Position numbers and translations under genes: made by a program. From positions 1 through 64,000 of the forward strand of contig CAIKND010000100.1 in assembly GCA_903828675.1 (NCBI GenBank): DNA of 64,000 nucleotides. The letters are read 5' to 3'. This DNA is from an uncultured Acidobacteriaceae bacterium. Lineage in GTDB: Bacteria > Acidobacteriota > Terriglobia > Terriglobales > Acidobacteriaceae. Below, piece after piece: positions 54,083 through 61,584 of this stretch. Each line of letters starts with the position of its first letter. The stretch's first letter is position 1. Under the pieces are notes generated by a model. It was not told where the DNA came from and did not search any database. It was given only the letters and a program-made list of their open reading frames with translations.

Positions 54083-56019
54083 CGCGTCCTCAAATACTCA
54101 ATCAGATCGTTGAGTTCATCCTTGGTCAAATCGTTGGTGCGTCCATGCTTGTCTTCCGGGTTGTAAACCGTCCAAATCTCTTCCAGCGTACGCGCCGAAC
54201 CATCGTGCAGATAAGGCGCGGTGAGCGCGATCTCAGTCAGCGGCGCCGATTTCAGCAGCGATCCATTGTCAGTCGCTTTGCGTGTCCCCACGTCGAATAG
54301 TAGACGGTTAGTGCCCTTGGGGCCGCTATGGCAATAAGAGCAGCGGTTGACTTCGGCAATGGGCTTGCCGAACTTGTCTTGCGCGCGCTCGAACAGCGCC
54401 TTGCCGCGCTCCTGTGCGGGCGTCATCTCACGGCCCGCGAGTTTCCAGCGGTTGGGCCTTGTGCGCATATTGCGGATGTAGAGCGTGAGGTCGGCAAGGG
54501 TCAGATCGTCATACTGCTCCGAGCGCCAGAAGTACTTCTCTGTCCGCGGCCCGCACTCGGTAGGAAGATCGGGATTGCCGCCGTTCCATTTGTAGGGTCC
54601 AATTCCCTTTACGCCCTCAAGCATTTTGTTGTCTACGACGTCGCGGCCGAAGCCGTCGGGCTCGAGGTCCCATGTAAGGCCGTCGAATGTGGAATCGATG
54701 TGGCAACTGGAACAACTGATCTGGCCCTGGAACGAGTGGCGTGCGGAATAGAAGGTCTGCTCGCCGTAACGCATCACGCTGATGGCATTTGGCTCTGCGA
54801 GGGGGATGGTATTTGCGACGCGATTGGTACGCGTGTCGATTACGCTGATCGTATCTTCGAGGCGGTTGGCCACAAACAGCTTGCGGCCGTCGCGGCTGAA
54901 TCCGAGGCCGCGTGGATTGTGCCCCACAGGAATGCGGGCGATGACGTAGTTGCTGCTGGCCGCGAGATCCTGCGCGAAGGAACCGGACACTGGGCGGGGA
55001 TGGGCGGCAATGAAATGCAGTAGGCGTGTCACATCAATTGCGATGACGCACTCCGAGCCGCCGATGGTGACGTAGATGCGCGACTTGTCGGGAGCGAAGG
55101 CTACGCCGAAGGGCTGCGATGCATAGCGTTCGAGTTCGTCGAGGGGAACTTCGACAGGCTTGCCCACGTCTGTGCCGATGAGCGTGAGCGTGTAAGCAAA
55201 TGCGCCGCCATGTTCGAGATGCGCCAATGGCACAAGATTTTTCGGGTGGTATTCAGCCACCGCACCAAGGCGGCCATCGGCGGAGAAGGCCAGGTGGAAT
55301 GCGCCTGCGATCGCATGCAACGGAATTCGATCGACAACGACCGCGCGCTTGGTGTCGATGACGGAGATCTCCGACTCAGGCGCGGTGCGATGATCGGATG
55401 GATTGGGATAGACGTGCGTGCAATAGATCCGGCTGCCATCGGGCGAGAGGGTGAGGTAACTGGCGCCGCGCCCGGCCAGCAGTCGCTTCTGCTCCATTCC
55501 GGTATGGGCATCGAGCACGGCAACGTCGCTGGAGATGCGGTTGGCGACAAAGAGCCGGTCGCCCGCGCGGTCCTCGACCACACCGGATGGCTCGGCTCCT
55601 ACATTCCAGGTTGCGATGACGGAAAGCGTCCGCGTGTCGATGACCGAGAGCGTGTCGTCCCAGGTGTTGGTTACAAAAAGCCGGTCGCCGGAGTAGGACA
55701 GCGCGATGCCGCGCGGGACGCGACCGACCGCGATCGTCTTGATCGGCGCATTGGTGATGGCATTGAAGACACGGACGGTCTCGCTCTGCTGGCAAAGCAC
55801 GTAGAGGCGTGCACCGTCAGGCGAGATGAGAACTTCCAGTGGTGAATCGTAGTCGATCTGGCGCGGCAAAACCGCGTCGTCTTCATCGGCACGCGCGGGA
55901 GGATTGAATGCAGGCCAAAGGGCAAGTCCACACAGAACCGTGGCAGCGGCGGTAAGCCCGGCAACGACAATGGTCCGCAGGTGGTTCCGGTTGAGCTGGC
56001 ATGTACCCCGCAGTTTCAC
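54079..56019 (-). CDS. YncE-like propeller fused to MauG/cytochrome-peroxidase-like diheme domain
   Basis: This 646-residue exported protein has an N-terminal signal helix (IVVAGLTAAATVLCGLALW). A seven-bladed YncE-type propeller occupies about 50-420 (SPDGARLYVLCQQSETVRVF, GDRLFVTNTWDDTLSVIDT, DGRKLFVANRLEDTISVIDT). The C-terminal third has two haem motifs, CSSCH near 435 and CSYCH near 558, within SFQGQISCSSCHIDSTFDG and a PYLHDGSARTLEEIWTVYN segment typical of diheme peroxidases and MauG. Such enzymes reduce peroxide or oxidise protein or small-molecule substrates. The fusion could use the propeller to bind the substrate. Start and stop overlap the flanking genes by ATGA. Confidence 0.85.
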   Translation of the reverse strand: MKLRGTCQLNRNHLRTIVVAGLTAAATVLCGLALWPAFNPPARADEDDAVLPRQIDYDSPLEVLISPDGARLYVLCQQSETVRVFNAITNAPIKTIAVGRVPRGIALSYSGDRLFVTNTWDDTLSVIDTRTLSVIATWNVGAEPSGVVEDRAGDRLFVANRISSDVAVLDAHTGMEQKRLLAGRGASYLTLSPDGSRIYCTHVYPNPSDHRTAPESEISVIDTKRAVVVDRIPLHAIAGAFHLAFSADGRLGAVAEYHPKNLVPLAHLEHGGAFAYTLTLIGTDVGKPVEVPLDELERYASQPFGVAFAPDKSRIYVTIGGSECVIAIDVTRLLHFIAAHPRPVSGSFAQDLAASSNYVIARIPVGHNPRGLGFSRDGRKLFVANRLEDTISVIDTRTNRVANTIPLAEPNAISVMRYGEQTFYSARHSFQGQISCSSCHIDSTFDGLTWDLEPDGFGRDVVDNKMLEGVKGIGPYKWNGGNPDLPTECGPRTEKYFWRSEQYDDLTLADLTLYIRNMRTRPNRWKLAGREMTPAQERGKALFERAQDKFGKPIAEVNRCSYCHSGPKGTNRLLFDVGTRKATDNGSLLKSAPLTEIALTAPYLHDGSARTLEEIWTVYNPEDKHGRTNDLTKDELNDLIEYLRTR

Positions 56020-57689
56020 TTCGGCTCCTCCACTGTGAGAATGCGGTCTACTGCCAGCTGCTCCAGCGTCTGCTCGCGTCCGCTGGGCCAGTGAACGATA
56101 AGCTTGTCCACCTTTGTCGCTGCGCCAAGGCCAAAGTGGAGGCGCTCGTCATTCTGCGAAAGATAACCGGAGCCTGCCACGCGTTCCGCCGTTTGGCGTT
56201 TTCCCGCCACGACAACTTCAACGCGAGCGCCGATGCCGTCGCGATTGCTCTTTGAGCCTTTAAGCTTGATGGCGATCCAGTGGCCGGTATCCGTGGAAAC
56301 GTTGTGAACCAGCGTTCCCTTTGCGCCGAGATTCACCTCGAAGGCATCCACCTTGCCATCGTTGTCATAGTCGGCAAAGCAGGCTCCGCGCGCCGTGGTG
56401 CGCTCGCTTAACACTGGACCCGCTTCGAGCGAAACATCCGCGAATTTCCCGTTGCCTATGCCGCGAAACAGGGTGTGCTCTTGCGGGATCAAGTGAATGA
56501 GCCCGCCGTGAAAGATGAGTATGTCCTGCAATCCGTCGTTGTCGAAGTCGTAAATGCCCGTGCCCCAACTCACGTACTGCGCGTTGGTCTGCGAGACGCC
56601 GGTCTCCGCCCCCACATCCTCAAAGCCCAACTTCTGCGTGTTACGAAGCAGGCGGTTATAGTGGCCGTCGGTGACCCAGAGATCCAATACGCCGCGACCT
56701 TCCAGGTCGGCGAAGACAGGCCCCATGGACGAAGTGGATTCGCCATTCTGCCCGAAGGCTGTGCCCGTATCGTTGCCAATTTCCTCGAACGTTCCATCAT
56801 GCTTATTGTGGAAGAGGAAGTTCTCAGTGCGGTCGTTGGCAACGTAAATATCGTCCCATCCGTCGTTGTCAAAGTCCGCAGCGGTGACGCCCATGGTGCG
56901 TCCCACATAGGCGCCGATACCCGACTTGGCGGTTACATCGGTGAAGGTCCCATCGCAGTTGTTGTGATACAGGCGATTGGTTTCGCCTTCATAGTCCAGA
57001 GGGCCGGGATAGTTATCCGCAGCGTAGTAGGCGCGGTACTTGGGATCGAACTTAACGTAGCGGCCTACGAAGAGATCGACACATCCGTCCTTGTCATAGT
57101 CCAGCCAGGTGGAACTGATGGCCCAGCCGTCTACCTTGATGCCGGCCTTGGCCGTCACATCGGTGAAGTGGCCGTTGCCGTCGTTGCGGTAGAGGATGGT
57201 CTTTCCGTAGCCCGTGACCAGCAGATCGACGAATCCGTCGTTGTCATAGTCAGCCGCGGTTACCGCTATTGAATACATGTCGGGGTCGAGGCCGGACTTC
57301 TCCGTGACATCGGTAAAGCGGCCATTGCCGTCGTTGCGATAAAGATGATTGTGGGGCGGCGTCGCGGGCTTTTCTTTCAGCGGATACGGGTGAATGGAGT
57401 CGTCGAGCGGACGCCCGTTGACCACGTAAAGAGAAGGCAGGCCGGAGTTGTTGTAGTCCAGCCAGACGCAGCCTGCGCCGGTGCCCTCGAGGAGCGATCC
57501 CAACTGCCGCGAGCCGAAGCTGTGCGTAAAATTAACCCTCGCCTGATCGCCGGCATCTTCGAAGCGAATGGAAGGATGATGCGTAGCTTGTGAGGCGGCT
57601 TGTGCGAGCGGAGGCGCTTTGGCAGGTGGAGCATTTTGCGCTGCGGCCATTGAAACAGCGCCGAATAAAAGAACGAGACCAATCCTCAT
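56016..57689 (-). CDS. CRTAC1-type FG-GAP/ASPIC-UnbV propeller protein
   Basis: This 557-residue exported protein has a signal peptide (IGLVLLFGAVSMAAAQ), seven FG-GAP blades (WLDYNNSGLPSLY, AADYDNDGFVDLL, AADFDNDGWDDIY, FADYDNDGKVDAF among them) and an ASPIC/UnbV domain (GARVEVVVAGKRQTAERVAG, KLIVHWPSGREQTLEQL). The loop after blade three has NYPGPLDYEGETNRLYHN where the other copies have a Cys pair, so that feature is lost here. Its start is fused to the preceding stop (TGATG) and its stop overlaps the propeller-cytochrome start (ATGA), so it is made with both haem proteins. Function is unknown. Confidence 0.88.
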   Translation of the reverse strand: MRIGLVLLFGAVSMAAAQNAPPAKAPPLAQAASQATHHPSIRFEDAGDQARVNFTHSFGSRQLGSLLEGTGAGCVWLDYNNSGLPSLYVVNGRPLDDSIHPYPLKEKPATPPHNHLYRNDGNGRFTDVTEKSGLDPDMYSIAVTAADYDNDGFVDLLVTGYGKTILYRNDGNGHFTDVTAKAGIKVDGWAISSTWLDYDKDGCVDLFVGRYVKFDPKYRAYYAADNYPGPLDYEGETNRLYHNNCDGTFTDVTAKSGIGAYVGRTMGVTAADFDNDGWDDIYVANDRTENFLFHNKHDGTFEEIGNDTGTAFGQNGESTSSMGPVFADLEGRGVLDLWVTDGHYNRLLRNTQKLGFEDVGAETGVSQTNAQYVSWGTGIYDFDNDGLQDILIFHGGLIHLIPQEHTLFRGIGNGKFADVSLEAGPVLSERTTARGACFADYDNDGKVDAFEVNLGAKGTLVHNVSTDTGHWIAIKLKGSKSNRDGIGARVEVVVAGKRQTAERVAGSGYLSQNDERLHFGLGAATKVDKLIVHWPSGREQTLEQLAVDRILTVEEPK

Positions 57690-59113
57690 CAGTTACCCCT
57701 CGGCGTAGCTTGTTGCGCGGAGCCGGCAACACTCGCGCCGGATAAGTCAAATGGTGTTGTGGTGCGCAGCAAAACAGCCGGCACACGATTCTCCGAAGCG
57801 CGTTCCGGCCCGGTGTGACAGCCGACGCAGATGCGCTGCTCGCCGCGCCGAATCCAGAACCATCCGTGTTCCTGGCGCATGACCGCACCCTTCTGATCCA
57901 GCAGCGCAAAGCGGATGGGCTGGTCTGCCGGTACCTTCACAAAGAAGGAACCATCGGCCTCTACCGGGGCTGTCCCCATCGCTACGCCGTGGCCTTTTGT
58001 GTCCATCGTCTCCAACTGAACCGCCGCCGGCGTAGCTTTCAGGTCGCCTGCGCGCGACTGGCGCGCGTCCAGAACGAGCATGTTGGCGTAGTTCCAGTCA
58101 TGAAGTGCGGATGGATGGCGCTTGGGGCGGGTGCGGGATGCAATCAGGACCGGTTCCACGAGGTCGTTCCCGCTCTTGGAGAGGACGGGTTGCAGCGCCG
58201 CCGAACCGGGCTTCCATGACGCAAGAGAGTAGTGTGTTCCAGCTCCAGATTTGGCGCTGACCAGCCACGCGCCCGAGGCGGTTTCCGCAATGGCGCCTGC
58301 GTACTCCGCGTGCGGTGCGGCGACCGGCGCCTCGTGAGCCAGTGGCGAAGCAAAGCGGGCCAGCGTTGGCCCATGCGTGAACACCACGTCGCCTGAAGCC
58401 AACTGCGTGCCGCCCCATCGCGCCTGGCCGTGATCGCAGCGATAGGACTCAACGCCTGAGCCATCGGAATACATCAGGAACATTTCAGGGGTCGAACCAG
58501 AGCCGAGCGGGAAGCCGGATTCAAACAGTATGCGCCCATCGAGCAATACGTCCGCGGGAATGGCGCTGGCCGGCAGGTAAGACAGCGCAAGAGTGGTTGT
58601 GCCGGCCTGTGCATCGATTGGAGCAGACAACCATGTACTTTCCTTGCCCGCAATATCGAGTTGGAATCCCTGCGCCGTGCGCTGCGCATAAACCAAGCGG
58701 CCCGCGGGCAGGTACAGCGGGCGAATGGCATCGGTGGCGCCCGCGATCACCCGGCGAAGGGAATGGCTTGCGAGCGTAATCTCCCATATTTGCCATGGAT
58801 CGCCGGCATTCTGTTTGCCGGAGAAAAGCATCGTGCTCGCATCGAAAGAAATATTAGCGTCAGCGGATGCCGCAAAGCCTGGCACCAGCGGCTCAGCCTT
58901 GCCTGCGTGAATCAGCAGCAGTTGCGCACCCTGCGGGAAGCGCTCCTGTCCGCGCAGCGCGGCGAGCGGCCGATAAACCGGCGTCGAAGTGACGATGATA
59001 TCGGCGACGATATTCGGGGACGAACTCTGCGCAGGATTGGACGTGAAACCACAAGCCGGCAGCAGCAAAGCCGCTGATGCCGCGATCGCGAGTACTCGGG
59101 CAGCCATATTCAT
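57689..59113 (-). CDS. Single-heme lipoprotein, possibly hydrazine-synthase-alpha-like
   Basis: This 474-residue protein has a lipoprotein-type signal ([20 protein letters not shown], Cys in LPAC). A beta-propeller-like body follows ([56 protein letters not shown]), then a C-terminal domain with [40 protein letters not shown] and one haem motif, [19 protein letters not shown], near residue 429. This order resembles proteins annotated by similarity to the middle region of hydrazine synthase subunit alpha. I am only moderately sure of that, and hydrazine chemistry is not implied. It overlaps DAHP synthase upstream (ATGA) and CRTAC1 downstream (TGATG). Confidence 0.7.
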   Translation of the reverse strand: MNMAARVLAIAASAALLLPACGFTSNPAQSSSPNIVADIIVTSTPVYRPLAALRGQERFPQGAQLLLIHAGKAEPLVPGFAASADANISFDASTMLFSGKQNAGDPWQIWEITLASHSLRRVIAGATDAIRPLYLPAGRLVYAQRTAQGFQLDIAGKESTWLSAPIDAQAGTTTLALSYLPASAIPADVLLDGRILFESGFPLGSGSTPEMFLMYSDGSGVESYRCDHGQARWGGTQLASGDVVFTHGPTLARFASPLAHEAPVAAPHAEYAGAIAETASGAWLVSAKSGAGTHYSLASWKPGSAALQPVLSKSGNDLVEPVLIASRTRPKRHPSALHDWNYANMLVLDARQSRAGDLKATPAAVQLETMDTKGHGVAMGTAPVEADGSFFVKVPADQPIRFALLDQKGAVMRQEHGWFWIRRGEQRICVGCHTGPERASENRVPAVLLRTTTPFDLSGASVAGSAQQATPRGN

Positions 59114-60018
59114 CCCACCGCCTCCATATTGCGTGCGGCCATGGCCTCGTGCGGCAAAGTCCCTGGCCTGTAATGTTCAAGTTGCTTGCGGCGTACTTCC
59201 AACCAGGGCTCGAGCCCGGCCATCATGTCGTCGAATTGAGCAAAGTCCAACGACTGGTCGCCGTCGCTCCACGCCTTGGCCGGATTCGGGTGCACCTCAA
59301 CCAGCAGGCCATCAGCGCCAGCGGCAATAGAAATGCGCGCCAGCGCGGGAACAAGTTCGCTGCAACCGGATGCGTGGCTTGGATCTGCAATTACGGGAAG
59401 ATGCGAAATCTGTTTGAGTAGTGCAATGGCGGCCACGTCGAAGGTATTCCGCAGAGCCGTTTCAAAGGTACGGATGCCGCGCTCGCAAAGAATGACATGA
59501 GGGTTGCCATGATCGAGAATCAACTGCGCCGAGCGTAGCAGTTCGGCTATCGTGGCTACCATGCCGCGCTTCAGCAGCACCGGACGCCCAGAGTGCGCCG
59601 CCGCTTCAAGCAGGGCGTAGTTTTCCATATTGCGGGTGCCGATCTGCAGAATGTCGGCATAGTCGGCAACCATGGGAACGTCGGTTTCCGACATGACTTC
59701 CGTCACGATCGCCAATCCGCTCTCTTCGCGGGCGCGGGCAAGCATCTTGAGCCCTTCTAGGCCAAGCCCTTGAAACGAATAGGGGGAACTGCGCGGCTTG
59801 AAGGCGCCCCCACGCAAGATGCGTGCTCCGGAACGGCGAACGTGGTTGGCAGTAGCCAAAAGCTGGAACTCGCTCTCAACCGAGCAAGGCCCAGCCATAG
59901 TGATGAATTCGCCGCCGCCGATCTCAAAGTCGAGCACCGGCACAGTTGTGCGCTGACGCTGCGCGCCCTTGATTACATCTGGGGTATCGGCAAAACGTTC
60001 GCGCCAATCCACTTGCAC
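59110..60018 (-). CDS. aroF: 3-deoxy-7-phosphoheptulonate (DAHP) synthase, type I-beta-like
   Basis: This 302-residue cytosolic enzyme condenses phosphoenolpyruvate with erythrose 4-phosphate, the first step to aromatic compounds. Family blocks are clear: [94 protein letters not shown] and [13 protein letters not shown]. The GTG at 60018 was chosen because GGAG lies about eight bases upstream; an ATG at 60075 is in frame without such a site. There is no added regulatory or chorismate-mutase domain, so feedback control may be absent. It is coupled (ATGA) to a haem lipoprotein gene, an unusual place for this enzyme. Confidence 0.92.
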   Translation of the reverse strand: MQVDWRERFADTPDVIKGAQRQRTTVPVLDFEIGGGEFITMAGPCSVESEFQLLATANHVRRSGARILRGGAFKPRSSPYSFQGLGLEGLKMLARAREESGLAIVTEVMSETDVPMVADYADILQIGTRNMENYALLEAAAHSGRPVLLKRGMVATIAELLRSAQLILDHGNPHVILCERGIRTFETALRNTFDVAAIALLKQISHLPVIADPSHASGCSELVPALARISIAAGADGLLVEVHPNPAKAWSDGDQSLDFAQFDDMMAGLEPWLEVRRKQLEHYRPGTLPHEAMAARNMEAVG

Positions 60019-60156
60019 AGTACTCGCTCCGTTCCGGGGAAGGCCCAGACTACCGCGATTACAGTAAAGGCACATCCATCAAAAGGTGGAGATGCAGGAT
60101 AGTATGAGCCAGCCGAGTCAAGCCTCCGTGATGAAAAGCAGGCGGGGAAGGATGAA

Positions 60157-61584
60157 TTAGTTGGAGACTGGCTGGCCAGACAGCGCCATGGGTGGTGCAC
60201 GGTAGCCAAATGCCTCATCCACAACCGCCGCAACGCCCAAAGCGACTTCGTCTTCAAACGGCCGGGCAACAATTTGTACGCCGATCGGCAACCCTTCCGG
60301 CGAACCGGCCACGGGAACCACAGCGCCCGGCGCCGCCAGGGCGTTGAACCACTGCGTATGCCGCACGGCATCTAGATACTTCACAGCGCGGCCTTCGATG
60401 GTCCACTCCCGCTCATTGTGGCGGAAGGCGGGTATGCTGGCCACCGGGCACAAGAGCACCGGGTAGGAACTCATCTCGGCGAGCGCCTGAGCGCGCAGCA
60501 GGTCCAACTGCGCCCATGCGTCGAGCAGTTCTGCGGCGGTGAGCGGCGCAACCGAGTGGGCAATGTCGAGAAATTCCTGGAAGACCGGGCTGAGTTGATC
60601 TTCTCTGCCACGTATGCCGGGCTCATAGAACATTTCTCCGCACTGCACAAAGAACGTCCACCACAACTTGCGCAGCGGTTCGAGCGTACGCGGCCTGAAC
60701 GTCTCGACGCGAAAGCCGGCCTGACCGAGCGCTTCTGCCGCATCGCGGACGGCGGCGCGCGTCTCCGGCGTTACAGGGACGAGGCCATCGTCCTCGAAGA
60801 AGCCGATTGTGTTTGCCCGCAGCTCGTTCAAGTCTGGATTGCGCAAGGCAACAGGGGGGCTGGCCGGATCGTGCGGGTCTTGCCCGCTGAGCGCGCGAAA
60901 GAGAAGGGCAACGTCTGCGATGGTGCGGGCCATGGGACCGATTGCGCCCAGAATCTGAAACGGCCCAACGCAAGGGGGCAAATGGCCACGGCCGGGAATG
61001 CGGCCCGGGGTGGGCTTGAGCGAGCAGATACCGGTGAAGTGCGCGGGAACACGAACCGAGCCGCCACTATCGCTGCCCAGACCCGCCGACGAGAGACCCG
61101 CGGCGATGGCCGCCGACTCGCCGCCACTGGACCCGCCCGGAGAGCGTTCGAGGTCCCACGGATTGCGCGTACGCCCGTGCAATAGATTCGCCGTCTCATA
61201 GGCCATGAGAAATTCGGGGCAGTTGGTGGTGCCCAGAATCAACGCTCCGGCAGCACGGAGCCGCGCCACAACTACAGCATCTTCGCTTGGCATCTCGCCC
61301 TGGTGCAGCAGGCTGCCGATCTCGCAGCGGTATCCTGCGGTGGCAATCGAGGACTTTACTGTGACCGGTAACCCATGCAAAACTCCGCGCGGAGCAGTCT
61401 GCTCATCGAGACGGATTGCCTGTGTCCGCACTCGGTCAGCGTCGAAGTCGGCAAATGCATTCAGACTCGGATTCAACCGCTCGATCTGCTGAATGTGGGC
61501 CTCGGCCAATTCAACTACAGAAAGCTTGCGGGAGTGCAAAAGTTCAAGTTGCCGCGTTGCCGGCTCAAGCACCAAGTCGGTCAA
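60157..61584 (-). CDS. Amidase-signature family amidase
   Basis: This 475-residue hydrolase carries the Ser-cisSer-Lys triad of the amidase signature family: Lys77 (GLPVTVKSSI), Ser152 (PGGSSGGESAA) and Ser176 (GSDSGGSVRVPA). It lacks a signal peptide and should act in the cytosol on an amide of unknown structure. The full-length core and the C-terminal APGAVVPVAGSPEGLPIGVQ block argue for an active enzyme. It is not part of a gatCAB operon. Its start overlaps the stop of the large CRTAC1 gene (ATGA), and the DAHP synthase start follows its stop by 138 bases, the largest gap in this operon. Confidence 0.9.
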   Translation of the reverse strand: MTDLVLEPATRQLELLHSRKLSVVELAEAHIQQIERLNPSLNAFADFDADRVRTQAIRLDEQTAPRGVLHGLPVTVKSSIATAGYRCEIGSLLHQGEMPSEDAVVVARLRAAGALILGTTNCPEFLMAYETANLLHGRTRNPWDLERSPGGSSGGESAAIAAGLSSAGLGSDSGGSVRVPAHFTGICSLKPTPGRIPGRGHLPPCVGPFQILGAIGPMARTIADVALLFRALSGQDPHDPASPPVALRNPDLNELRANTIGFFEDDGLVPVTPETRAAVRDAAEALGQAGFRVETFRPRTLEPLRKLWWTFFVQCGEMFYEPGIRGREDQLSPVFQEFLDIAHSVAPLTAAELLDAWAQLDLLRAQALAEMSSYPVLLCPVASIPAFRHNEREWTIEGRAVKYLDAVRHTQWFNALAAPGAVVPVAGSPEGLPIGVQIVARPFEDEVALGVAAVVDEAFGYRAPPMALSGQPVSN

